Source: Saccoglossus kowalevskii (lineage: Eukaryota; Hemichordata; Enteropneusta; Harrimaniidae). From it: 35,040 nt of DNA. Location of the stretch: contig NW_003155238.1 of assembly GCF_000003605.2 (NCBI RefSeq), forward strand, positions 286,152 through 321,191, read 5' to 3'. Shown in pieces: positions 24,180-35,040 of this stretch (the stretch's first letter is position 1; each line of letters starts with the position of its first letter). The notes beneath the pieces are model-generated. The model was not told the origin of the DNA. It did no database searches and worked only from the letters and a program-made list of their open reading frames with translations. A program made the translations under genes and the position numbers.

Positions 24180-26544
24180 CTCATATATAGACATAGACAA
24201 ATTCGAATCAGTCGAATATTGTCAAAACGGATTACAGTCAGAAAGAAGGTCAAAGGAGAATGAAGACTTTCAGCGTACACGATACAGAACTAGATTCCCT
24301 TTGATTAAATTCAAGTGATATTGCTTCAGCTAGTTTATATGACGTCATGAATCAATCTACTTCAATACTAGTTCGTTTCTTTGGCTGTTTTCCCAAATTT
24401 GAGTCTTTCACAAGGAGTGATCTAGAATTAAAATAAAATTGAATTCAACTTGTGTTCAGTTGAACAGAGAAACCCCCACGCACGCAACCATACATTATAC
24501 AATACAATGCACTTGAACATGATGTGAACAACATTGTGTGCTGCCAACTTGATACTTGTCACGGAATTTTACAGCAGTGTTCTCAATCTTAATAATGTTA
24601 TCACTCATCATTATTATGGAAAACATATTTCAGTTTAATGTGTCACGGCGATTTAACAATTGTCCCTGGAAGTTATGATTAATTACTACTTGTCGGGCAG
24701 CTCTGTTGATAGTCACTATATACAGCATCTTTCTAAAAATGTATACTTTCTATTTGTTGCAAAATCAGTTAGTGCCGTTACAAATATATGGATGATGCTT
24801 GTCGTATTAAGCGCTGTGGGTTCTACGCCGGCTGTTTTAGATATGTAATAATTAGCTGTTATGGAACTGTATTTAATAGCGAGTAACTTTGTTAGCTGTT
24901 TTGCGTCATGGATTATTTTGATTCTGAATGTCAAATCGCCAAATTGCAGTCATCTAATTTGGTGTTTAGGTTCGTACGTGCAGTATTCTAAAGATCGTTT
25001 TCATACCCTGATGTCAGGTTTCACAACAGCGTTACGAGAAATATCAATTCCCACGCATTTGGTGTCAGTTTGTATGCTCTTGTTGTACATGCTATACAAA
25101 GAAAGGCTCTACCCTACACCAATCTCATTATATTATTTTCACTTTCAGAGTTATAGGTTTAACATATTCCTGCAAAGAGGTGATATCAACAATAATAGAT
25201 TACACGTGGAATAGTGTACGTAAGCGACGGGATTTTCCCGGCATGCCTCACATTCAAAATCCAGCTCATTGCATGCAATATTATATTGTAAAAACTATAG
25301 TGGTGTTGTGTGTAAATGTAATTATGTGAATCTAAAAATATTATGACGTTTCAAATTTGTTGTTTGAAAGACAATAAAAAAGTTACAGAGCAAGTTTATG
25401 CATCAACCCAACCTCAATGTTTGAGTTCGGCCATTTATGTAAGTCAAAATATACTGGAATGAAAAAATATGACCCAAGATAAAGTTTCTAGACCACACAG
25501 ACAAAACCATTTGGAAAACATCTACAACAATATCAGAGAGTCTCGTGCATTCAAAATGATTTAGTCAATCCTACCAACGGCCCTTTACAATTTTCATTCT
25601 GAACAAAAGACATCCTGTCTCTTTTTTAAGTGGAATACGATGTACAGGGCATGAATATTTTATATCGCCATGCATGAATGTAAAACGCATACACATGAGT
25701 CATTTTTTATCGTAATATGCGGATATTAATTTACATATCACAATTATGACGGAAGTGGAAGCGATTACCATCAACTTTGGACACTATGTAAACTACAGAC
25801 CATTAAGCCACATTGAATAGTAGGCAGATCTGTTAGTTTATTGTTCAATTACTTGTTCTGAGGTTTGAACTCGAACATAGATACCTTGGTCAGTGTCAAT
25901 ACCGTCATATGATATATATATACTCCGTGAATTGTGACTTGTCCCTTGCTGTGGCCATTCTCAAGACACGATTCAGATTTGGGAAAAATACACAAGGCAT
26001 TCAGTGTATGTAAAAAACACAGGAGTATTTTGCTTCTGATTGGGTGAGAATTTCTAGGACGTATTAAATAACACATGATGAGTTCCAGTACGTTCTAAAT
26101 ACATCGGCATTTTACCAGCATGTCATTAAATATACCCCTGACACTGACCGTTGATGGCGCACACAAGTCATAACTCTAAGGTACTACGAGAGCACAAATA
26201 GATGCACATCACTTATCTCCATCCTGTAGTTTAATAATGTATCTTCTTGTAACACAAAACATTTATACAAAACACATATTAACGCTTCTAATTTGTTTTT
26301 GAATGGAAGGACCAAATTGCAAATGAATCGAGATCTCTTTTAAAATTAAATCACTTGATCCATTTTTGAAGACAACCCCTAGGAAAATTAGTTGCTGAAA
26401 ATTGAGTTGAACTGGCAATGAATAGTCATTAAACACATCTTGATTTCACTGCAGTGATATTAAGATTTCAAACAACTTCTAACCGATTCGTATTTTTCAA
26501 TCTTGAATTTGTGATTGAAATCTACCTTATAAATGAATAGAGTC
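24178..26544. other. Non-coding stretch with the longest non-repeat open frame
   Basis: A plus-strand ATG frame at 24861-25214 is 117 codons long. The same frame is open from 24660 upstream apart from TAA TAA at 24846-24851. The translation is hydrophobic and matches nothing I recognise. Both lengths are within what chance allows at this base composition, so no gene is called. TGACGTCA lies at 24340-24347, and a sequence matching the NF-kappaB consensus, GGGATTTTCCC, at 25229-25239. Confidence 0.4.
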
Positions 26545-27010
26545 AATCCTGAAATTACAACCTCCATGGCAACTGGAATCGCATTTCTACAAAAATGTAA
26601 TTGGTTGGTCGTTTTGTCAAGGGCAATCCTACTAAACATTTCACGAGAATCTATCTGTGACGCTTCGAGTTGTAAATAAGAAAATTATTCCCGAAATTGC
26701 TGTTTCCATGGTAACCGGATCCAAACCTCTCTGTGCTTATTTTGCAGACAATCATTCCTGGAAACTCCATGGGAATCCATCCAAAACTTGTGGAGTCATA
26801 CATAACATATCATAAACGAAATTGTTGTTACCATGACCACCAGAGTAACATCTCTACCACAATTTAATCGGTTTGTTCCTGTGTCAAAAGCAATATCGTC
26901 TGAAAATGTCACGAAATCCATTTTTGGGTTATTCTGCTTTCAGACAGACGGAAAAAACAGGCAAACAAACGTACGATGAGCAAAACATAACCTCCTTAGT
27001 GGAGATAAAG
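26545..27010 (+). repeat. Old dispersed repeat with three internal sub-repeats
   Basis: Three diverged sub-repeats start with GAAATT at 26551, 26693 and 26818. Each continues with a CCATGGCAAC/CCATGGTAAC/CCATGACCAC word, then a CATTTCTAC/CTCTCTG/CATCTCTAC-like word, then a GGTTGGTCGTTTTGTCAAGG or similar line, and then a CATGAAATCCATCC-like line. The last copy ends in TTATTCTGCTTTCAGACAGAC and then CATAACCTCCTTAGTGGAG. This end sequence resembles a repeat family I recall as widespread in marine invertebrate and some vertebrate genomes (ending CATAACCTCCTTGGCGGAGG). That resemblance is from memory and its class is unknown to me. No coding frame is present. Confidence 0.6.
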
Positions 27011-29248
27011 AAGAGTACCCAATCACCGATTGAAATTGCATCTTGAACAACAGAATCGTGCACAAACGTTGAATAATTCGTTCAACACCATTTTAGTATA
27101 TTATATTTACTGAGTAAAACATCTTAATAATATATTGTCGGGTTGTGATCAGAGTGACACACCACTAGCTCAAACAAGATTGGTTTATTAACGAAACTGT
27201 TGCCCTAAAGCAAATTACACTTTAATAAAATAGATTCTAATGTCTTGGGGTGAGTATAAACATTTATACTATTTTTAATTTACCCAATTCTTATAGTATG
27301 AATAAACATTTGAAAGACACCGACATCCATATTGATTTTCATATTAGTTATTAAATAACGATTCTAAAACCAATTTCGAAAGAGCATATGAAAATATTTG
27401 GAACATCCATCCAACGAACAGACTGGATTATGTTTTGCATATCGTGGTGGAAATACATATGACATATCAAGAGCGAAAAGGTCGGTATTATTTGCAGCGC
27501 AAACATGAACCTAGTCGACCATGACAACAAGATAAAATATACAAACACACATAGCGTACTAAGTGGGCATGGGCGAATTGTCACGCAACATATTTGTAAT
27601 ACTACGGTCTTCGACAAAAAATATTACTTGGTGCGTAGCACAATAGCGTACGTGTTAAGGGTTATTACTATTTCTGTTAATCCGGATATGAATGCTGATC
27701 GCAAATAGCCTATGTAGGATCTGCCCAACGGATACGTATACGAATTCGCATATTAAGCAGATCCCCACTTACGAAATATGTTTTACATTTATTCAAGATG
27801 AAAAAGAAATGAATAATGTTTTGTTTTTACTCTGGTTAACAGTATAAGTGCATAGAAGTGACGGGTATTAAAGCACAAACACGGAGCTGAAGAAATAATA
27901 TTAATATGAGAATCTCTACATACGTGCCTTCTCCGCCGCCCACGTCGCTACCACGTGCACACAAAGACGGTGCGCAATTCAGCCAGAAAGGCCAAGGAAG
28001 GATCACGTGGGGTCATATTGGCAAATATTGAATTTAATTTTAATATTAACACAACAATACAATATGTTAATATATTACAACCACAATGCCAATACTCATA
28101 ACGTACACAAACTGTTCAATACAAGTTTAATTACGCTAGTTCGGTCCATGGCCCATGTCTTAATAATTCTTACAGCGGCATTCATAGCGTTTAAACATTT
28201 CAAGAAATCCATCCAATTATATGATGATAACGGACTGATCAGATAGTGAATAGATAACCGAGTTATTTGAAGTACAGTCTCCAGTTTAAAAATGAATAGA
28301 CATATTAGTTGCACAGCAGGCAGTCAGAGTAGAAAAGGTAAAGCCTTTCCCATTGAATCTTCATCCGATCAAGGTGACAATACAGAAACAAATATACATG
28401 TATTGTGCCTTTGGGTTTGTATATCTTTCAATTCAGGTCTTTGTATTCGTGTCTTTTATTTTGTGAGTTGAGTCACCACTTTCATGTGAACCACATCAAT
28501 GATTTAGGTATGACTGATATATTATATATGCAAATGTAACGCAGTGTTGATATTGATTTGGCGACCAGAACTGCAATGTTAAATTAGTAATGAACACATT
28601 CATCGAGTCATAAAACTAAACGGCGAATCACTGAATGGCGATTGTTTTGAAATTAAAATTTAATGCACCAGTGACCCATATTATACAAAAAAACAGTAAT
28701 TTTAGTAATCTGACACTCCTACGTTGTATATCAATATTTTTTTCCTCTGGATTAGTTAGTTTGTAAAATAATTAAAAAAACGACACATTGTGTCAAATAT
28801 CCACAGTTAGCTAGCAGTAAACTTATTGACAGATATGCGTTAATCACATTTAAGGAAATAGGAAAAAAATTGAATATATCATTCATCGGGGACATTTGAA
28901 AATATTGGGATATTTGATTTTGTACTATAGTAACTTCCAGGTAGAGAGGGTATTGATCCACACGTACTACCCTTTTCTACCTACCTACTATTCGAGAAAA
29001 AAATAATCAATAGTCCACAAAAAGGTCTTCTCATCTTCTGTGTTCTACTCAGAAATGTTCTATTGAATAGCAAATTGTTATAGGGCAAATGACGAGCTGG
29101 TTGTGATGTGGTTCATAAGACCATGCTAAACTGTTATTCGTATCGATTCATATTGCCTCTATTACGTCTAATGGAAACAAACTGTACCGAGCTCTGTTCT
29201 CACAATATTGTACATTGTTATTTGTCATGTCACTCACTCACTCATACA
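27011..29248. other. Non-coding stretch, no gene seen
   Basis: Open frames of 88 codons or fewer, none recognised. A GGATCTGC/GCAGATCC inverted pair lies at 27717-27724 and 27757-27764. CACGTG words occur near 27952 and 28005. A CACT microsatellite-like run (29231-29242) abuts array 3. Confidence 0.4.
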
Positions 29249-30138
29249 TGACCCAAAAAGTTAGCATATTCATCTCTGTGTATAATTAGTACAGGAACAA
29301 GACCATTGTCAGATACATACGTGACCTTATGAATTAGCATATCCATTTCTGTGTATAACTAGTACAGGAACAAGACGATTGTCAGATACGTACATGACCT
29401 TATAAATTAGCATATCAATTTCTGTGTATAACTAGTACAGGAACAAGACGACTGTCAGATACATACATGACCTTATGAATTAGCATATTCATTTCTGTGT
29501 ATAACTGGTACAGGTACAAGACGATTGTCAGATACATACATGACCTTATAAATTAGCATATCCATGTTTGTGTATAACTAGTACAGGAACAAGACGATTG
29601 TCAGATACATACATGACCTTATGAACTAGCATATCCATTTCTGTGTATAACTAGTGCAGGAACAAGACGATTGTCAAATACATACGTGACCTTATGAATT
29701 AGCATATCCATTTCTGTGTATAACTAGTGCAGGAACAAGACGATTGTCAAATACATACATGACCTTATAAATTAGCATATCCATTTCTGTGTATAACTAG
29801 TACAGGAACAAGACGATTGTCAGATACATACATGACCTTATAAATTAGCATATCCATTTCTTTGTATAACTAATGCAGGAACAAGACAATTGTCAGATAC
29901 ATACATGACCTTATAAATTAGCATATCCATTTCTGTGTATAACTAGTACAGGAACAAGACGATTGTCAGATACATACATGACCTTATAAATTAGCATATC
30001 CATTTCTTTGTATAACTAGTACAGGCACAAGACAATCGTCAGATACATACATGGACTTATAAATTAGCATATCCATTTCTTTGTATAACTAGTAAAGGTA
30101 CAGGACGATTGTTAGATACATAAATAACCTTATAAATA
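29249..30138. repeat. Tandem array 3: 73-bp unit, 12 copies plus a partial
   Basis: Units start with TGACC(T/C)... at 29249, 29322, 29395, 29468, 29541 and so on every 73 bp to 30052, with a partial unit from 30125. The unit contains TGACCTTATAAATTAGCATA, then CCATTTCTGTGTATAACTAG, then ACAGGAACAAGACGATTGTC and AGATACATACA. The first copy (29249) and the last two are the most diverged, while inner copies differ by only a few bases (for example CTAGTGCAGG against CTAGTACAGG shared by two neighbouring units). Spacing is almost free of insertions or deletions across 12 units. Stops are frequent in all frames, so it is not coding. Confidence 0.97.
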
Positions 30139-32128
30139 ATCAGGCAAGCACACACATGATGTGCTCTCACTGAAATCAACATGTAAAGCGCTAAAATAAC
30201 TCATATCGAATTTTAATCAAAATGGACGATAAAGCAATTTGAAAATCTAAAAATAGACGTTAATTATTTTTTTATAATTGGCAGTTATTTTGATATTATT
30301 TTTGCCAGTCCTTTGCAAACAATACACTACCTTTGTACATAAAAAACGATAAGTCAGCTTTAATCATGCAATGGTGCGTATACCGATTATCTTGGATGTG
30401 TGTTTTTTTAATTAACAATAACTCAAGTTTTACTTGTCGTCGATTCAATGTTGTATCAGTGATTTGTTGCTCGTCACGTAAATTGAATATTGAATTAAAA
30501 CAAAACTGCGATGTTCAACCACATCTAACAACAGTAACGCTAAATCTGACTAATTAAATATACGGTCTTTTACTAGACCTATCATTCATTAACTACAAGG
30601 TATTACCAGGTCTGGCAAAGGTGTGTAACTAAATTTGAGTTGTTCGGTGTTCGCATGATCAGTGGTGACAATCATGAAAATTACCCATCTTCTGGTTTAC
30701 TAGAAACCATCTAATAATATTATTCATCAGGTTCACCGCTGTGGATCAACGCAGTGGTAAATGTTTGTATCGTTTTCTATCTTTTTGCTAACTAATAAGC
30801 ACCTTAAATAATATCTCTGAGACTGTAAATGTCATTACATTCATGTAAGGTGTCAAATGAAAGTGTATGTATTGATCTGCAATTGTGGAGAACCAGTTAT
30901 GGGAATTATTGTAATTAGCGTATATTTGATTTGCAGTCTATACAAATAGTTTTTGTAATCTATACAAATATAGTTTTTGTAATATTTCTTAATCCAGTTT
31001 CTTATTCTAAACTATAGAACGGAGTTTCACAATGAACAATTAAAAGAATTAAAAAGAACGCAGAAAAGCCCAATAAGATTTTAATCGGATGGATACTAGT
31101 CCAGCTCGGAATTGACTACCCCACCTTTTTCGAGAGTTTGTGACACAAGCAAAAAGTTCCGTCTTATAGCTTCCGGCGAAGTGTCACTAAAATAATGCAA
31201 GGACACAATAAACTAACCGTAATGTTACGCTACTTGAACACAGTCGATGCAGGTAAAAATACCAAGGTTAGCTGAATATTTACCACAGGTCCCAAATGTT
31301 AAAATCTGTATAGCGTAGACACACTTTAAGCTATTTTGCATTGCAAACTCTGCAATCAATAAATGAACAGGCGGTATATTGATATAAGTGCTGCTTCGTC
31401 GGTATTTGGACTTTGTCATACGGGACTGAAACTGGACTAGACTCGACCAGTGCTAGACTGCTCCTGACAATCTGTTATTTCCGATGGTATTGCACAAGCA
31501 AGAACATAAGTATATTAAAAGCAGTGACATAGACGCTACATATTCCAATTACGTAGATGCGCTAGCCTGCCTAGCTTACTGTACATTATCAAAAATACGA
31601 AAAATGTAAATATAGCGTTGTATCAAAAAATATAACATATACTTTATATCAATTGTGCTCTCTGCTGGCTCATCTACTTCCTCATTTGCATGAAGTTATT
31701 TATTTATTTTTATAAAAAATAAAAAAAATCAAGTACGAAGAAGCCATTTTATAATTTAAGATTCTGACATGTTGATGATTTAAACTCTTCGCTAACAATC
31801 GTCAATTCAGCGATTACATTCTAATTACATTTCCAGTTGATTTCAACAATGATGTGTTTTTAATTTTGCTATCATTAATTGTCCACATCTTTGCAACAGT
31901 ATCCCGATCTCTATTACCTATTGGGTATATTTCCCAATCCATTCGATATTTGTCAATACACAAGACTTTTTTAAAGAGACTTTGTTTGTTTTTTCGTAAA
32001 AACTATGCGCAATTATAAATATGTAAATTGACAATCTTCATACAATACAACAAGGAGTCCAAGGTAAAAATGTTTTAGCAAGAATCTTCTAAATTACATT
32101 TGTTGCTTGAAACATTTAGTTGAACTCA
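30139..32128. other. Non-coding stretch with small repeats and possible protein-binding sites
   Basis: No gene is supported. A 22-bp tandem duplication (TCTATACAAATAG then TTTTTGTAA) lies at about 30937-30983. A CTCF-like 14-mer lies at 31655-31668 and an exact octamer ATTTGCAT at 31684-31691. An AT-only palindromic patch lies at about 31696-31728. Open frames do not exceed 74 codons. Confidence 0.4.
31655..31668 (-). promoter_or_regulatory. CTCF-like core motif
   Basis: GTGCTCTCTGCTGG matches the reverse complement of the CTCF core consensus CCASYAGRKGGCRS at 13 of 14 positions, with one mismatch. An exact POU octamer ATTTGCAT follows 16 bases later. CTCF is present in bilaterian animals, but similar words also occur in repeat-element tails, and a single sequence match is weak evidence. 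Confidence 0.2.
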
Positions 32129-32251
32129 AAGGGCGGTGGTAGTCGCGCCGCGTCCTGTTCGATATGGGATTCATAGCGACGTATACAACGCATGTAAAAT
32201 ACATTGTTTGTTTACAAGGAATTCGAACACGCGCTACGCGACGACCACCTT
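32129..32251. mobile_element. Short inverted-repeat element, copy B
   Basis: This is a 123-bp second copy of the element at 20973-21099, in the same orientation. Its left end AAGGGCGGTGGTAGTCGCGC is better preserved than that of copy A and matches the reverse complement of its own right end (AAGGTGGTCGTCGCGTAGCG) apart from a GCG missing on the right. The central part, GTATACAACGCATGTAAAAT and onward, matches copy A with about 10 substitutions in 107 positions. TA follows the right end (32252-32253), but CA precedes the left. It has no coding capacity. Confidence 0.72.
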
Positions 32252-32253
32252 TA

Positions 32254-34290
32254 AGTGAATAATGCTTTTATTTAAGACAATCATCTAAGGTCTTAGATCT
32301 GTACAAATATTACATTACAATTCTGCAACGAAGAGGTCAATTATGGACATTTGCAAATATTTCTGTCAATTTCATTACTTTGTTTAAAATACCAACAACA
32401 TACCCTGGTCTATTGTGTATATTTAGAATATATGCTTGAATAGAAGATGCCCCACTCATATGTGGAAACGTATACATTACGAACAGTCAAATATAATAAT
32501 GTATATGCTTGGATAATATTACTGAGAGTCTAATATGCAGGGTAGATACATTGCAGTATTAATGTTAAAGTGTTTTCTTCACTTTATTACTAAATCTGAC
32601 ATTAATTAAAGAAAGGGGATTTTAATAAATATGACATAATACGAAAATACGGATGTATTATGGAATGTTGTATTAATATGCGTCTCAAATGTCTATTACT
32701 ATATCTGGTAATAATTAAAGACATAGGTGTATTTTCTAAATCTTGCATTAATTAAATATATGTATGTATGACTTAATGTACCAGAAATATGGTTGATAAA
32801 TGATTGAACATTTTTCAGCAATGTACCTTGGTAATAGTGTGATTATCCATGGTTGTCATAGCTACCATAAGAAGATTAGGTTTAAGCATGCGGCCAGCTT
32901 AGAAAAGATTATTAAATGAGTGACAGCTAGCTAAAAGACATTTTTTGTGGAGCATTGTTGTAACATGTCTTTAATGTATTAAGACTGCTGAGATGCGTAG
33001 AGATGGATAACTGCGTTTATTTCTGAACAAACTGAGGCCACGCTGGCACTTTGCTTTTGAATTCTGAAGCGAATATAGAAATTATTCATGAAAAAAAAGG
33101 TCTAAGAACGTTGAAGTAGGATATTTTTCCGACACGCCATTACGAACTCTAACGGACCTGAAAAGTCATCTTTCACAGTCAGTGGCACATTCAAGTTCAC
33201 TGTAAACCATTTAGATTGAAATCATTAGTATAACATGTAGCCTCATTACATCGATACTTCCTGTATTTCCACCTGAGTTGATTTAAGGAGATTAGCGTGA
33301 ATATCAAGTTACCAGATTAAGAGCTTCAAATAGTTTTTAATTGTATCTTCGCCATGTATCCCTGTATCCCTGTATCCAATGGATTGAGTCGATATTTAAC
33401 AAACAATTCTATTTCAAGCTTGGCTGGTAACCTTTGAAGTTGAATATAAAGTTTCTTTTAAATAAATCCGTCCATTCTTTGAAAAATCGTTCATTGAAGG
33501 CAAAACAAATGTTTACGACGAGTTGTCACAATTAAAATTCATAATAAAAACTTGCAGTGACGTAATCAGTATTGTCCCATAAGTCTGTATCACAAACTTA
33601 ATGGAGGAATATATACATTCTAAAGCCACATATTTCAACAGAGCAATGAATTCAATTTACAAGTGTTTTACGCTTTTTAAAGTATGAGACAGTAAATCAT
33701 TCCATATTTTTCCTATCTGTTATAAACTAATAACAAAGCAAATTAATATTCATGGCTGTGCACAATGGTCCTAATGAGCTCATTGGTTAAACACATAATG
33801 CACCCTATTTCGGAACGCCCGAGGGCGCGCTTATCTTAAAGTGACACATGACCATTCTCAATGACTTGCGACGGGTGTCAACTAGAAACAATAATAAAAT
33901 ATCAGTGAGTTACGACTAAGGAATAGAACAGTGTCACTGGGAAAATCGTTGTAATACCAATGTATACGCAGATATACATTAAGTGTATATTCAGGGTATA
34001 CGTTCAGTATACGCAGATAAGATTACGTATACAAATCGTGGAATATAGGTACTTATGCGCTACATATTTTGACGGTTTCTTTCACCCATGCCCCGCTTTG
34101 GGAGCCACGCAGCGTATACTTACGTATATTACATGCATTCTTGTAGTAAAACTTACGTTTTTTTACGAAGTTTGTATATTTACGCATGCGTGTGGATTAC
34201 TGTGCGCGTGGCATTTTCCGGTCTATTTAGGATAACGAGTGAGTGCGGCCGTCAGTACTTATAGTAGATAATCACCGGCACTGTCTAATC
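32254..34290. other. Non-coding stretch, no gene seen
   Basis: A 91-codon plus-strand frame (33960-34235) is the longest and is not recognised. TGTATCCC is repeated three times near 33355-33376. A cluster of GTATAC words with two copies of GTATACGCAGATA lies at 33962-34019. CGCCCGAGGGCGCGC at about 33817-33831 is a small GC-rich palindromic patch. Confidence 0.4.
33962..34019. repeat. GTATAC cluster with a 13-bp direct repeat
   Basis: GTATACGCAGATA occurs at 33962-33974 and 34007-34019, 45 bases apart. Between and after them are GTATATTCAGGGTATACG and ACGTATAC words. Four GTATAC-type hexamers within 80 bases suggest a decayed short array. No function is visible. Confidence 0.5.
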
Positions 34291-35040
34291 GTTATTGAAA
34301 TGTATTGTGTTGTGTTGTCATTCTAAGTTATTGACATTTATGGTGTTGTAATTCTAGGTTATTTAAATGTATTGTGTTGTTATTTTAGGTTATTGACATG
34401 TATTGTGTTGTCATTCTAAGTTATTGACATTTATGGTGTTGTTATTCTAGATTATTAAAATGTATTGTGTTGTCATTCTAAGTTATTGACATTTATGGTG
34501 TTGTTATTCTAGGTTATTGACATGTATTGTGTTGTCATTCTAAGTTATTGACATTTATGGTGTTGTAATTCTAGGTTATTTAAATGTATTGTGTTGTTAT
34601 TCTAGGTTATTGACATGTATTGTGTTGTTATTCTAAGTTATTGACATTTATGGTGTTGTAATTCTAGGTTATTTAAATGTATTGTGTTGTTATTCTAGGT
34701 TATTGAAATGTATTGTGTTGTCATTCTAAGTTATTGACATTTATGGTGTTGTTATTCTAGGTTATTGACATGTATTGTGTTGTCATTCTAGGTTATTGAA
34801 ATGTATTGTGTTGTCATTGTAGGTTATTGAAATGTATTGTGTTGTTATTCTAAGTTATTGACATTTATGGTGTTGTTATTCTAGGTTATTGAAATGTATT
34901 GTGTTGTAATTCTAGGTTATTGACATTTATGGTGTTGTTATTCTAGGTTATTGAAATGTATTGTGTTGTCATTCTAGGTTATTGAAATGTATTGTGTTGT
35001 CATTCTAAGTTATTGACATTCATGGTGTTGTTATTCTAGG
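34291..35040. repeat. Tandem array 4: 31-bp units, open at the right edge
   Basis: About 24 units of 31 bp fill the rest of the window and the array is cut by its end. Two unit types predominate: GTTATTGACATTTATGGTGT followed by TGTTATTCTAG, and GTTATTGAAATGTATTGTGT followed by TGTCATTCTAA. A third form, with GACATGTATTG, mixes features of both. The types often alternate, giving a loose 62-bp dimer. The first unit is 5 bases longer because of an extra GTTGT. The plus strand is strikingly poor in C. No coding sense was seen. The full length of the array cannot be known from this window. Confidence 0.97.

Noticed and set aside
24660-25214. Nearly continuous plus-strand frame of about 185 codons, including a 117-codon ATG frame, with hydrophobic translation
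   Set aside because: At about two thirds A+T, a rough stop frequency near 7 percent per codon makes a longest chance frame of about 120 codons expected in this window. TAA TAA interrupts it and no family is recognised.
25229-25239. NF-kappaB-like GGGATTTTCCC
   Set aside because: It is an exact consensus but a single short degenerate-motif match, with no promoter or gene nearby.
27717-27764. GGATCTGC/GCAGATCC inverted pair as element ends
   Set aside because: The arms are only 8 bp with 32 bases between them, and there is no flanking duplication or second copy.

Overview
This 35 kb window looks like non-coding nuclear DNA from a eukaryote, most likely an animal. It is AT-rich (about two thirds A+T by eye). 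It carries four long minisatellite-type tandem arrays, simple-sequence tracts and short inverted-repeat elements, with no dense gene packing and no operon-like runs. Some repeat texture, notably around 26.5-27.0 kb, resembles dispersed repeats I recall from marine invertebrate genomes. That is recollection, not a search result, and no species can be named.

No protein-coding gene can be supported. The longest open frames (10044-10808 and 10108-10854, minus strand) are created by a 31/32-bp tandem repeat whose minus strand happens to lack stops. The longest open frame outside a repeat is 117 codons (24861-25214, plus), which is about what chance gives at this base composition by a rough stop-frequency estimate. 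No tRNA, rRNA, reverse transcriptase, integrase, transposase or other protein domain was recognised. Short exons of a spliced gene would be invisible to this kind of reading and cannot be excluded.

Layout. 1-1082: unique-looking DNA with two YY1-like motifs and a CRE palindrome. 1083-1935: array 1 (30-bp units with longer variants and a 285-bp higher-order duplication). 1936-9960: mostly featureless AT-rich DNA containing a strong minus-strand G-quadruplex motif (3591-3614), a degenerate 36-bp triplicate (5607-5745), an inverted repeat near 6.3 kb, a TATA/CRE-like pair (8988-9008) and a (CGC)6 tract (9298-9315). 9961-10685: array 2, CpG-rich, 31/32-bp units organised in part as a 125-bp four-unit higher-order repeat. 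11962-12125: a MITE-like inverted-repeat element. 13320-13470: a weak candidate terminal exon on the minus strand. 13739-13766 and 20718-20741: perfect-arm hairpins. 20973-21099 and 32129-32251: two copies, 11 kb apart, of one short inverted-repeat element. 24148-24177: (AT)15. 26545-27010: an old dispersed repeat with three internal sub-repeats. 29249-30138: array 3 (73-bp unit, 12 copies). 34291-35040: array 4 (31-bp units), which runs off the right edge.

Nothing here forms a gene system. The most interesting material is repeat biology: array 2 with its palindromic CpG-rich unit and higher-order structure, the two-copy inverted-repeat element, and the observation that all four array periods lie close to whole numbers of DNA helical turns.
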